64,000 nt of DNA. It comes from Xanthobacter autotrophicus. Its GTDB lineage: Bacteria; Pseudomonadota; Alphaproteobacteria; Rhizobiales; Xanthobacteraceae. A model generated the notes under the pieces. It had not been told where the DNA came from, made no database searches, and saw only the letters and a program-made list of their open reading frames with translations. Within the stretch, counting starts at the first letter, position 1. Every line of letters begins with the position of its first letter. The DNA is taken from assembly GCF_043194295.1 (NCBI RefSeq), contig NZ_JBAFVK010000018.1; one strand, written 5' to 3'. Made by a program: the position numbers and the translations under genes. This document shows, one piece after another, positions 1-7,904 of the stretch.

Positions 1-239
1 AGCGCGGCGGAGGGGCTGGTGGCGATGTCGCGGCCGAAGATGCGCACGGCGCCTTCGCGGGTGCTGTAAAGCCGCGTCGCCAGCGAGAACAAGGTCGTCT
101 TGCCCGCGCCATTGGGTCCGAGCAGCGCCACGAAGCGCCCCGCCGGGACGGTCAGGGACACGTCGTCGAGGGCGCGCCTCGGGCCGAAGGCGTGGCTGAC
201 CGCGCGGATTTCCAGCGCCGGCGCTTCCTGATGGTTCAT
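1..239 (-). CDS. ABC transporter ATP-binding protein, N-terminal part (PQQ-catabolism associated)
   Basis: N-terminal ~79 residues of an ABC ATPase that runs off the left edge of the window. The Walker A motif GPNGAGKTT is visible at about residue 42, after the usual beta-strand block (LEIRAVSHAFG). The ATG at 239 is the first plausible start. Downstream of two genes (beta-propeller, then binding protein upstream of it) that match the families described as PQQ-dependent-catabolism-associated ABC components, it is probably the ATPase of the same cytoplasmic-membrane transporter. Substrate unknown. The family link comes from the neighbours; the ATPase call itself is secure. Confidence 0.85.
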   Translation of the reverse strand, partial: MNHQEAPALEIRAVSHAFGPRRALDDVSLTVPAGRFVALLGPNGAGKTTLFSLATRLYSTREGAVRIFGRDIATSPSAA

Positions 240-310
240 GCCGCCTCTCCGGGGCCATGCGAAGACAGGAACGCCTGAACATATGCCAGCGTCCGCATCC
301 CCAATCCGGC

Positions 311-482
311 CGTCATGCCCGGCCTTGTGCCCGAAGGCGGCGTTGCCGACTTCGGCTTCGGTGAGCCGGAACTCGGGAACACCCGAGTTCCGGGCATCCA
401 CGCCGAGCCGCCAGTACTGCGCTTCGGGAGGTCGCGCCTGGCCGATCCGCGTGGATGGCCGGCACAAGGCCGGCCATGACGA
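311..482. repeat. REP-like palindromic intergenic element
   Basis: The ~315-bp gap between the ABC ATPase and the beta-propeller gene holds no convincing gene. It is bounded by an inverted pair: CGTCATGCCCGGCCTTGTGCC at 311-331 and its near-perfect reverse complement at 462-482. Between them lies a perfect 12-bp stem (CCGGAACTCGGG / CCCGAGTTCCGG, loop AACA, 366-393). Elements with a CGTCATGGCCGGC...CCATCCACG type sequence are common dispersed intergenic repeats in alphaproteobacterial genomes. The hairpin may also slow or end transcription between the two minus-strand genes. Confidence 0.7.
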
Positions 483-556
483 TGGCTTTGAATCGTTTGT
501 CTGGTGACCATTCGGCTGGCCGCGTCCATGCTGAGGCCGTCATGCAAGACTGCCAC

Positions 557-1543
557 CTATTGGGGCGAGACCACAACGCCCCACGGGGCACCGCCGACCT
601 TGATGGATTTCACCACCTTCAGATCGGGCACGTCGACGACGGACACGTCGTTGGAATTGCCGTTGGTGGTGAACAGCAGCTTCTCGTCGGGGGTGAAGGC
701 GAGCTGCCACACCCGCTGGCCCACCAGGAGATATTTCTCCACCTCGAAGGTCTCGGCATTCACCACCGCCACCCGGTTGGCCGGGCCGAGCGCCACGAAG
801 GCGCGCTTGCCGTCCTTGGTGATGCGGATGCCCACCGGCTGGATGGATTCCCTGGACACGCCGGGGATCTTGAAATCGATCTTCCTGATGATCTGGCGGG
901 TCTGCGGATCGATCACCGAGACCGTGCCGCCCACTTCCGCCGACACCCACAGGCGCTTGCCGTCGGCGGTGAATTCGGCGAAGCGCGGGCGCGCGTCCAC
1001 CAGCACGTTGCCGATGATCTTGTTGGTCTTGGTGTCGATGAAATGGGCCATGTTGGTGGTTTCGGAGGTGGCCACCAGCGTGTTCCCGTCCGGACTCACC
1101 GCCATGCCCTCCGGCTCGGTGCCCACCGGCACCTGGGCGATCACCTTGTTGGCCTCCACGTCGAGCACGGTGACCTGGTTGTCGTCCTCGTTGGCGATAT
1201 AGAGCGGGTTGCCGGTGGGATGCAGGGCGAACAGCTCGGGATCGGGGCCGGACTTCAGCTTGCGCAGGATCTTCAGGGTCGCGGGGTCGATCACCTGCAC
1301 CGCGTGGTCGTCGCTGGCGCAGACATAGACCGCCTTGCCGTCCGGGCTCATGGTGATGCCGCGCGGGCGCCGGCCCACCTTCACCGTCTGCTTCACCTCC
1401 AGCGTGGTGGAATCGATCACGCTGATGGAATTGCCCTTCTCGTTGGACACATAGACCGTGTAGGCGGACGCGACATCGGCGCCGAGCAGCGCGGCGGCGC
1501 CGGCCAGCAGCGCGGCGAGCCGGCGAGGACGAAGAAGGGTCAT
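557..1543 (-). CDS. exported YVTN-type beta-propeller protein, PQQ-catabolism associated
   Basis: 328-residue protein with an N-terminal signal peptide (basic start, hydrophobic core, ASA-type cleavage near residue 27) followed by repeated propeller blades, each with an SVID/TVLD strand and a G-I/M-x-x-SPDG turn. This pattern matches the beta-propeller family found beside PQQ-dependent dehydrogenases and an ABC transporter. It should lie in the periplasm. The start is the ATG at 1543 with GGGAGGA about 9 nt upstream; a TTG one codon earlier is less likely. It sits between the binding protein (52 bp upstream) and the ATPase gene, on the same strand, so one operon is likely. Exact role unknown; a part in alcohol oxidation or handling its products is inferred. 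Confidence 0.85.
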   Translation of the reverse strand: MTLLRPRRLAALLAGAAALLGADVASAYTVYVSNEKGNSISVIDSTTLEVKQTVKVGRRPRGITMSPDGKAVYVCASDDHAVQVIDPATLKILRKLKSGPDPELFALHPTGNPLYIANEDDNQVTVLDVEANKVIAQVPVGTEPEGMAVSPDGNTLVATSETTNMAHFIDTKTNKIIGNVLVDARPRFAEFTADGKRLWVSAEVGGTVSVIDPQTRQIIRKIDFKIPGVSRESIQPVGIRITKDGKRAFVALGPANRVAVVNAETFEVEKYLLVGQRVWQLAFTPDEKLLFTTNGNSNDVSVVDVPDLKVVKSIKVGGAPWGVVVSPQ

Positions 1544-1598
1544 CAAGCGTGTCCTCCCGGACGATGGCGCTTTTCGCGCTTTGTCATGTCAGGCCGCG

Positions 1599-2840
1599 TC
1601 ATTTCAGGCGGCATCTGGATTCGCCCTCGTCGATGCCGAGGGTATCGAGGGGGGTGCGCTGGTGCAGGAAGCCGTCTTCCGGCGCCATGGAGACGATATC
1701 GAGGGGCTGGGCGATGAGCAGCGGCTGGCGCAATTGCTGGTCCCACGGCCGGATGCTCACTGGCACGCCCTTGAAGGCGGCAAGGCTGAAATCGGGCGTG
1801 CGCATGAATTTGGCAAGCGTCGCCGGATCCGCGCTTTTGGTGCGGGTCGTGGCCTCGCCGATCATGCGCGCGGCGACCCAGGCCTGGTAGTCCACCGGGC
1901 GCATGGTGCGGGAGGCCGAGCGCAGGAAGCGGCTCTGCAATTGCGCCGAGCCGTAGGCGTCCTGCGCCGGATGCCAGGTGGCGGCGGTGAGGCCCTGCGT
2001 GCCCACCACGAGACGCGGTTCGTAGGTGCGGAACGCGATGTAGGTGCCGAAATCATTGGCCTCGTCCGCCACCACGATCACATCCGCGTCCACGCCCCGG
2101 CTGAACACGAGGGCGTCGGAACGGGTGATGCTGTCGGAGCGCTCGCGCCCCAGCGGGCCGAAGGTCCAGGGCTTGTCGGCGACGATCTTCACGCCGAACT
2201 TCTTGGCCGAGCGGCGCAGCGCCTCGGCATAGAGCAGGTCCGCCGGCTGCGGGCCGGTGATGAGGAACAGTTTGGTCCAGCGCTTGCTGGCGAGGAACTG
2301 CACCAAGGCATCGGTGAGCATGGCGCGGCTCGGCGCCACATGGAACACGTTGGCCCGGCAATCCTGCGCGCGCAGGGCATCGTCGGTCGCGCCCACGTTG
2401 AAGATCACGGCATCCTTGTCCTTCACCGCGTCGGCCACCTTGAGAAGCTCGGCGTCGGGCAGGTTCACGATGAGGAGGCGGGTGCCGTTCGCCGCCAGCG
2501 TGCGCGCGGCTTGCGCCGGGTCCTCGTCCTCGCCGAGGGTGGTGGTCTCAAGGGCGAAGCTCTGGCCGGTGAAAAGACCGGTGGTGGTATTGTCCTTCAC
2601 CGCGAGTTCCGCGCCGGCCACGGCCTCGTCTTCCGGCACCGCCAGGAGATCATAGAGCGGGGGCGGCGGCACCGCGCGGGTGATGAGGCCGATGCGGACC
2701 TCCAGCGGCTTTGCCTCGGCGGGAGGATTGGTCTCGGCAGCAACCGCGGCCGGCTGCTGCGCCTGCGCCAGACCGAGGCACGGCGGCGCCGCCGCGAGCA
2801 GCGCGGCCGGGAGCAGCAGGCGAACAACGCGCGTCAGCAT
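1599..2840 (-). CDS. ABC transporter substrate-binding protein, PQQ-catabolism associated
   Basis: 413 residues with a signal peptide (cleavage near AQAQ, residue 27) and a periplasmic-binding-protein fold of the branched-chain amino acid class (VRIGLITRA start, ELAVKDNNT-like segment). Sequence features (DPAQAARTLAANGTRLLIVNLPD, VDYQAWVAARMIGEA split here across the protein) fit the PQQ-dependent-catabolism-associated binding proteins. It is the first gene of the minus-strand operon with the propeller and ATPase genes. The ligand is unknown; these proteins co-occur with quinoprotein methanol/ethanol dehydrogenases. Divergent from the gene at 3019, with a 178-bp shared promoter region. Confidence 0.85.
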   Translation of the reverse strand: MLTRVVRLLLPAALLAAAPPCLGLAQAQQPAAVAAETNPPAEAKPLEVRIGLITRAVPPPPLYDLLAVPEDEAVAGAELAVKDNTTTGLFTGQSFALETTTLGEDEDPAQAARTLAANGTRLLIVNLPDAELLKVADAVKDKDAVIFNVGATDDALRAQDCRANVFHVAPSRAMLTDALVQFLASKRWTKLFLITGPQPADLLYAEALRRSAKKFGVKIVADKPWTFGPLGRERSDSITRSDALVFSRGVDADVIVVADEANDFGTYIAFRTYEPRLVVGTQGLTAATWHPAQDAYGSAQLQSRFLRSASRTMRPVDYQAWVAARMIGEATTRTKSADPATLAKFMRTPDFSLAAFKGVPVSIRPWDQQLRQPLLIAQPLDIVSMAPEDGFLHQRTPLDTLGIDEGESRCRLK

Positions 2841-3018
2841 GGGGCCAAAATCAACATCGGTTCAGCAGGGGCCGGGGCGATCACCATCCGAAGACGCGAA
2901 GATCTAGACACCATCGTCAGAGGGGCGCAACCGAATAGATCTAAGAAAACAATAAGATGTTCCCGGCTTGCCACGCGCGGTGCGGCTGTGACACCCTCAG
3001 GGTGAAAAGGTTGACGCC

Positions 3019-3576
3019 ATGTGGTGTGCTTGCGAGCTTCTTCAATCCGCCCGGCGTGTCGGCGCGGGCCTTGCCGTTGCGTTGGCTTTCGCTCTCGCCT
3101 GCGGGTCGGCGGCTGCGGCCGGCGTGCCCACGGCCGTGTTCGGCTTTGAATTCTTCGACGACACCCTCGACACCCGCCCCGAGGTGCGGGCCGAGCAGGC
3201 GGCGCGCCTGAAACTGGTGAATGCGGAACTGGCCCGGCTCATCGCCGAATCCGGCGAGATGGCGCCCGTGGACCTTCAGGGCGAGGCCGCCCGCATCGCC
3301 GAGCTTGCGCCGCTGCACAAGTGCAATGGCTGCGAGGAGGAAATCGCCGGCGCCGCCGGTGCCCGGCTCGAAGTCATCGGCATGGTGCGCAAGATTTCCA
3401 ACCTCATCCTCACCCTGTCGCTCGAGGTGAAGGAGGTGGGCGGGTCGGAAAAGCTGGTGCGGGCCGGTCAGGTGGACCTGCGCGGCAATACCGACGAAAC
3501 TTGGCTGCGCGGGGTGCGCTATCTGATGAAGAACCGCATCCTGGCTCCCGGACAGCCGCCCCTCGACCCCAGATAG
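3019..3576 (+). CDS. exported protein of DUF3280/DUF2380-like type
   Basis: 185 residues, start ATG at 3019. The N-terminus (to about residue 34, AAAAG) is a signal peptide with a long hydrophobic core. The mature part has an AVFGFEFFDDTLDT opening, a charged helix, a paired-cysteine motif (HKCNGCEE, about residues 100-107) and a basic C-terminus. This resembles the small exported DUF3280/DUF2380 proteins that recur beside methanol-oxidation genes; the family name is from memory and not certain. First gene of a divergent set with the MxaD-like and propeller genes, 76 bp upstream of the next start. Function unknown; a periplasmic accessory role is inferred. Confidence 0.7.
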   Translation: MWCACELLQSARRVGAGLAVALAFALACGSAAAAGVPTAVFGFEFFDDTLDTRPEVRAEQAARLKLVNAELARLIAESGEMAPVDLQGEAARIAELAPLHKCNGCEEEIAGAAGARLEVIGMVRKISNLILTLSLEVKEVGGSEKLVRAGQVDLRGNTDETWLRGVRYLMKNRILAPGQPPLDPR

Positions 3577-3652
3577 CACCGCCATTGCGGGTGCGCCTTT
3601 GCCCAAGACTGCGGCCCGGGAAACGGGCCGAATCATCGGAGGAACGTGTTTC

Positions 3653-4189
3653 ATGAAGCTGTTGCTTGCCGCCGCCGCGGCGCTTTCCATGGTGCTCCTG
3701 CCCGTCGCGGCCGATGCGCACGGCCCCACTCGCAAGAAGGTGACGGAGACCGTCGAGATCAACGCTCCTGCCGAAAAGGTGTGGGCCGCCATCGGCAATT
3801 TCCAGGACATGAGCTGGCATCCGGCCGTGACCGCCAACGTCGGCCAGGGCGGCAATGCTGCCGACGCCACCCGCAAGCTCACGCTGCAGGGCGGCGGCAC
3901 CATCGACGAGGTGCTCTACAAGTTCGAGCCCGAGCAGAAGAGCTATTCCTACCGCATCGCGGAAGTGGACGTGAAAGTCCTGCCCGTCACCAATTATTCC
4001 TCCACGATCACCGTCACACCCATCGACGCCACCCATTCCAAGGTGGAGTGGCGCGGCGCCTTCTATCGCGGCTATCCCAACAACGATCCGCCGCCGGAAC
4101 TGAGCGACGAGGCCGCCATCGCCGCGGTGACCGGCGTCTATCGCGGTGGGCTCGACGCCCTGAAGGCCAAGCTGGAAAAGGGCTCCTGA
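3653..4189 (+). CDS. MxaD-like SRPBCC (START-fold) periplasmic protein
   Basis: 178 residues from the ATG at 3653, which has GGAGG 10 nt upstream; an in-frame TTG at 3599 is rejected because it would bury the signal peptide. The signal peptide ends near VAADAHG (residue 23). The mature part is an SRPBCC/polyketide-cyclase-type domain (VTETVEINAPAEKVWAAIGNF opening, SSTITVTPIDATHSKVEWRG strand pair). MxaD, linked to methanol dehydrogenase-cytochrome cL electron transfer in methylotrophs, is of this type. The stop overlaps the next start (TGATG), so the two are translationally coupled. Methanol oxidation role is inferred from family and from fae nearby. Confidence 0.75.
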   Translation: MKLLLAAAAALSMVLLPVAADAHGPTRKKVTETVEINAPAEKVWAAIGNFQDMSWHPAVTANVGQGGNAADATRKLTLQGGGTIDEVLYKFEPEQKSYSYRIAEVDVKVLPVTNYSSTITVTPIDATHSKVEWRGAFYRGYPNNDPPPELSDEAAIAAVTGVYRGGLDALKAKLEKGS

Positions 4190-5166
4190 TGGGGCTGAAG
4201 GCGAGGGGGGCGGCTGCCGCCCTCGCGCTTTTTCTGGGCGCTGTCGCGTCTGCCGGTGCGGAAGAAGCCTTCGTCACCAACCAGCCGGGCAATGAGGTGG
4301 CAGTGGTGGATCTTGGCGGCACCGACGGGGCGCCGGCGCGCCTCGTCGCCCGCATCCCCGTGCCCGGCCAGCCGGCCGGCGTGGCGGTGTCACAGGATGG
4401 CCGGCGCGCCTTCGTCACCAGCCCCGAGGGCAAGGCCCTGAGCGTCATCGATACGGTGGCGCGGAAGGTCATTGCCAGCATTCCCCTCACCGGCGGCCCG
4501 CTGGGCGTGGCGGTGGCCCCGGCCGGACGCCCGGTCTATGTGGCCGACTGGTACGGCGCGCGCCTGCTGGTGGTGGACCCCGATCGCCCCGAGGAGATCC
4601 GCATGGGGCCTGCCGGCGCCTCCCCGTCCGGCCTTGCGGTGACCCCCGACGGCGCCTTCGTGCTCTCCGCCGACCGGGACGACGACACGGTCTCGCTCAT
4701 CGATGCGGCACGGCTGGAGCGGGTGGCGGTGATCCCTGTGGGCAAGCGGCCGTTCGGCATCACCCTATCGACGGATGGAACGCGCGCCTATACGGCCAAT
4801 GTGGGCTCGGACGACGTGAGCGTCATCGATGTGGCCGCCCGTGCGGTGGTGGGCACGGTGAAGGTGGGATCACGGCCCTATGCGGTGGCGCTGACCGGGC
4901 GCCTCGCCTTCGTCACCAACCAGTATGCGGGCACGGTCAGCGTGTTCGACGTGGAGACGCTGGAGCCGCGCGGCCTGGTGCATGTGGGAGACTATCCCGA
5001 AGGCATCGCCGCCAGCGCCGATGGCCGGCACGTCTATGTGGCCAACTGGTTCGACAATACCCTCTCCACCATCGACGCCCAGACCTTGAAGGTGGTGGCG
5101 AGCGTGGCGGTGGGGGAGGGCCCCCGCGCGTTCGGCGCCTTCATCCGGCGCGACCCGGCGCCGTAA
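4189..5166 (+). CDS. exported YVTN-type beta-propeller protein
   Basis: 325 residues with a signal peptide (cleavage near ASAGAEE, residue 23) and about six to seven blades carrying SVIDxxxR/TLxxxA strands and GV/GIAVSxDG turns (for example NVGSDDVSVIDVAARAVVG). The ATG overlaps the stop of the MxaD-like gene by one base. It is a second, separate propeller beside the one at 557-1543, so both divergent transcription units contain one. Probably periplasmic. Could bind a redox partner or substrate of a quinoprotein dehydrogenase; no catalytic residues are apparent. Confidence 0.85.
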   Translation: MGLKARGAAAALALFLGAVASAGAEEAFVTNQPGNEVAVVDLGGTDGAPARLVARIPVPGQPAGVAVSQDGRRAFVTSPEGKALSVIDTVARKVIASIPLTGGPLGVAVAPAGRPVYVADWYGARLLVVDPDRPEEIRMGPAGASPSGLAVTPDGAFVLSADRDDDTVSLIDAARLERVAVIPVGKRPFGITLSTDGTRAYTANVGSDDVSVIDVAARAVVGTVKVGSRPYAVALTGRLAFVTNQYAGTVSVFDVETLEPRGLVHVGDYPEGIAASADGRHVYVANWFDNTLSTIDAQTLKVVASVAVGEGPRAFGAFIRRDPAP

Positions 5167-5174
5167 TCCCATCG

Positions 5175-5275
5175 GCCTTCTTCGTTGACCGATGCCGAGT
5201 GGGTACGCTCACGCGCGGCGCGGGCTTAACCGACGGCCCATGAGCCAAGCTCACAGGCCATCGGCATAAGCTGAG
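5175..5275 (+). repeat. dispersed ~100-bp intergenic repeat, copy 1
   Basis: The sequence just after the propeller stop aligns, by eye, at roughly three bases in four over about 100 bp with the reverse complement of 47885-47985. Best blocks are CGATGCC-rr-TGGGT-CGCTCA and GGCCCATGAGCMAAGCTCAC. Both copies lie at the 3' end of a gene. No ORF is shared. This is a repeat family not explained by known elements I can name. Confidence 0.6.
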
Positions 5276-5287
5276 CCCAAAAAGAAA

Positions 5288-5312
5288 CGACCGGCGGGAG
5301 TGCCGCCGGTCG
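5288..5312 (-). terminator. intrinsic terminator downstream of fae
   Basis: Perfect 10-bp stem CGACCGGCGG / CCGCCGGTCG with loop GAGTG. On the minus strand it is followed by TTTCTTTTT, the pattern of a rho-independent terminator, so it fits the end of the minus-strand fae transcript about 100 nt after its stop. It may also stop reading from the plus-strand propeller operon. Confidence 0.75.
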
Positions 5313-5410
5313 CTTCAGACTTACTTGTTGAAAAATAGGGCGGCCAACCGCTGAAGCAGACCTTTCGGCATCGCCGGAAGGTCGCCGCTCTGCCCAGGGT
5401 GGTTTCCGCT

Positions 5411-5920
5411 CTAGGCCGCCGCGAAGGGGTGCTTCACCAGATCGCGCTGCTCGGTCGCTTCCTTGGCGGAGGGGAAACCCGCCACGGCGCGCTCGATGGA
5501 GAGCTTGGTCGCCTCGTAATTGTACTGCTGGATCTTGGCGTCGTCCGCCGCTTCCCAGTGGATGAACACGCCGACGGAGATGTAGAGGTCGTCGGCCTCG
5601 TCCAGCGGGATGGTGCCTTCGGCCACCGCGTCCTGCACCGCCTTGGCGACGCCGCGCTGCGCGGGTCCGAACATCTGCACCGCCTGCCGCGCATCCTTGA
5701 TGGTCACCTTGTTGAACAACAGGGTGTTGGGCTTGCAGGGCATGTTGGGGGCGAGCACCGCGAGAAGCGAGGTGAAGCCGTCCTTGTTGTTGGTCAGGCT
5801 GTTGCAGAACGCCGTTTCGGCGGCGCTACCACGCGGGCCGATGATGAGATCAATGTGAGCCACCTCGTTGCCGTCGCCGACAAGCGCTTCACCGATCAGA
5901 ACCTTGTTAATCTTAGCCAC
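5411..5920 (-). CDS. fae: formaldehyde-activating enzyme
   Basis: 169 residues, full length for Fae, which condenses formaldehyde with tetrahydromethanopterin to methylene-H4MPT in the cytoplasm. The hallmark N-terminus (IGEALVGDGNEVAHIDLIIG) includes the conserved catalytic histidine, followed by PRGSAAETAFCNSLT and NTLLFNKVTIKDARQA. The start is GTG at 5920, supported by GGGAGGG 7 nt upstream; no in-frame ATG is close. Monocistronic, with a terminator at 5288-5312. It marks the strain as able to oxidise C1 compounds through H4MPT-linked chemistry and fits the PQQ/MxaD-like genes beside it. Confidence 0.96.
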   Translation of the reverse strand: MAKINKVLIGEALVGDGNEVAHIDLIIGPRGSAAETAFCNSLTNNKDGFTSLLAVLAPNMPCKPNTLLFNKVTIKDARQAVQMFGPAQRGVAKAVQDAVAEGTIPLDEADDLYISVGVFIHWEAADDAKIQQYNYEATKLSIERAVAGFPSAKEATEQRDLVKHPFAAA

Positions 5921-5950
5921 CTTATGCCCTCCCTCGTAGATCGACTAGGG

Positions 5951-5985
5951 ATGACCGCCCCGAAGGCATTCCGGGAAGCGGTCAT
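5951..5985. promoter_or_regulatory. stem-loop or operator upstream of fae
   Basis: Perfect inverted repeat ATGACCGC (5951-5958) / GCGGTCAT (5978-5985), with its near edge 31 bp upstream of the fae start. It could be a leader hairpin or a regulator site. The rest of the 5921-6496 gap (575 bp) shows no convincing gene; it should hold the fae promoter and that of the small gene at 6497. Confidence 0.35.
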
Positions 5986-6496
5986 ACGCCGCCTACCCTT
6001 GTTGTCAGCGCCCGGCAGGAGTGCCGAACCGGTTCACCAGATAGCGGGCGGGACACTAGCCGAGCCCGCCCTCGCCAGCAAGCCGGCCGAAACGGGAAAC
6101 CATGACGCGCTGCAGCGCGTCCGTCTCTTCCCCAGATCCGCGCGTTCCGCTGATTTTGCGTGCAGTCATGATCGGTTAGAAGACGTTATTGGGACCCTCG
6201 CCGGCTTTCATGCCAAGATTGTCGGGATAAGATGGCCCCCCGGAGCGTGGCTTGACGCCGCAGCCGAGGTATTGATCAGGTGTCAGGCGAGAAGAGGCCG
6301 CCCCCTGTGGCTCGGCCGGCAGTTGAGAGCCGTCGTTGGCATCATATTTGCTTTGTGTTGAAGGCTGAGAAGTTCATAAGAAAACCGCGATAGATCACGA
6401 TAATACCGCGGACAATCGGTGGCTGCCGGTGCGAGGCAGTCGGACAGGAAACGGAAGGGCGGCAGACCCAGCGCAGCCAAATGGGAAGTCACCGTC

Positions 6497-6703
6497 ATGT
6501 TCGTCGTGCTCTATGCTTGCCTGATCACCGCGCCGGCCACCTGCCGGGAGGAGCGGATCAACGTCTCCGTTGAGGCGGCCGCGCCCACCGCCTGCATGAT
6601 GTCGTCCCAGTTCACCATTGCCCAGTGGAGCGAGGAGCATCCCCAGTGGCAGGTGGGCCGCTGGAAGTGCGTGCCCGCGAGCCGCCTCTCCCGCGACATC
6701 TGA
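6497..6703 (+). CDS. small conserved hypothetical protein
   Basis: 68 residues from ATG 6497. Opens with a short hydrophobic stretch (MFVVLYACLITAPATC) and ends with a motif PTACMM...QWSEEHPQWQVGRWKC that I recognise from small, cysteine-containing hypothetical proteins of Rhizobiales. Three to four cysteines could form disulphides if exported. It has strong third-position GC bias and lies alone, 170 bp before htpX. Function unknown. Confidence 0.65.
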   Translation: MFVVLYACLITAPATCREERINVSVEAAAPTACMMSSQFTIAQWSEEHPQWQVGRWKCVPASRLSRDI

Positions 6704-6873
6704 AGCCCGCGCGTTCGCCGGAGCGTCTCTCGGGGCTTGCATCCGGAACCCGTGCTGCGAAATCCGGGCGCCCGGCCTCCGCGCCGGCCGGCCCTTGCAG
6801 CTCCCCTTGCGTCGGCCCCGTCGCCTTCCCATCCTCTAGGTTGAGGCGCGGCCTATGCGCCGGGAGGAGAGGG

Positions 6874-7830
6874 ATGAACCACCTGAAGACGGCGATCCTG
6901 CTCGCTGGCCTCACCGCCCTGTTCATGGCGGTGGGCTTCGCCATCGGCGGGCGGGGCGGCATGATGATCGCGTTCGTGGTGGCTGCAGGCATGAACCTGT
7001 TCAGCTACTGGAACTCGGACAAGATGGTGCTGCGCATGTACGGCGCCCGCGAGGTGGATGAGACCACCGCGCCGGACTTCGTGCGCATGGTTCATGAGCT
7101 GGCGCGCCGCGCCGACCTGCCGATGCCGCGCGTGTTCATCATGGACAATCCGCAGCCCAACGCCTTCGCCACCGGCCGCAACCCGCAGAATGCCGCCGTG
7201 GCGGCCACCACTGGCCTGCTCCAAACCCTGAGCCCGGAGGAAGTGGCGGGGGTGATGGCGCACGAGCTGGCGCACATCAAGCATTATGACACCCTCACCA
7301 TGACCATGACCGCCACCATCGCCGGCGCCATCTCCATGCTGGCGAACTTCGGCATGCTGTTCGGCGGCGGCAATCGTGAAAACAACAACCCCTTCGGCTT
7401 CATCGGCACCATCCTGATGGTGATCCTCGCCCCGCTGGCCGCCATGCTGGTGCAGATGGCCATCTCCCGCTCGCGGGAATACGAGGCGGATCGCGGAGGT
7501 GCCGAGATCCTGGGCCGGCCCATGGTGCTCGCTTCGGCGCTGGCCAAGATTTCCGGCGCGGCCCACGAAGTGCCTAATTATGAGGCGGAATCTAACCCCG
7601 CCACGGCCCATATGTTCATCATCAATCCCCTGTCGGGCGCGCGGATGGACAATCTCTTCTCCACCCATCCGGCAGTGGAGAACCGCATCGCCGCCCTGCG
7701 CGCCCTGTCCCAGCAGATGGGCGGCGGTGGTGGTTTCGCACCCGGCCCGACCGCGGCGGCCCGGCCGCCGGGCGGCAATCCTTGGGGTGGCGATCCCCGG
7801 GGCGGGCAGCGCCGCGGCCCTTGGGGGTGA
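6874..7830 (+). CDS. htpX: protease HtpX, membrane zinc metalloprotease
   Basis: 318 residues from ATG 6874 (preceded by GGAGAGG). M48-family membrane protease that degrades misfolded inner-membrane proteins. Two N-terminal membrane helices (residues 5-45), the zinc motif HELAH at 130-134, two further hydrophobic segments (about 145-205), and the third zinc ligand in SREYEADRGG. The C-terminal tail is a Gly/Pro-rich, low-complexity extension (about residues 285-318) often seen in alphaproteobacterial HtpX. An in-frame longer reading frame from 6625 is not coding-like. Stands 75 bp upstream of mutS. Confidence 0.95.
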   Translation: MNHLKTAILLAGLTALFMAVGFAIGGRGGMMIAFVVAAGMNLFSYWNSDKMVLRMYGAREVDETTAPDFVRMVHELARRADLPMPRVFIMDNPQPNAFATGRNPQNAAVAATTGLLQTLSPEEVAGVMAHELAHIKHYDTLTMTMTATIAGAISMLANFGMLFGGGNRENNNPFGFIGTILMVILAPLAAMLVQMAISRSREYEADRGGAEILGRPMVLASALAKISGAAHEVPNYEAESNPATAHMFIINPLSGARMDNLFSTHPAVENRIAALRALSQQMGGGGGFAPGPTAAARPPGGNPWGGDPRGGQRRGPWG

Positions 7831-7904
7831 GGCGCAAGCGGAGGTCCCTTGGCGTGGTCGCCGAAGCCTGACCCGTCCGGCTTCGGGGGCAGGAGGGGGC
7901 CGCC

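Noticed and set aside
455..1717. 420-residue plus-strand frame over the propeller gene
   Set aside because: Antisense of a clear YVTN propeller gene; product is His/Gly/Ala low-complexity, as usual for shadow frames in high-GC DNA.
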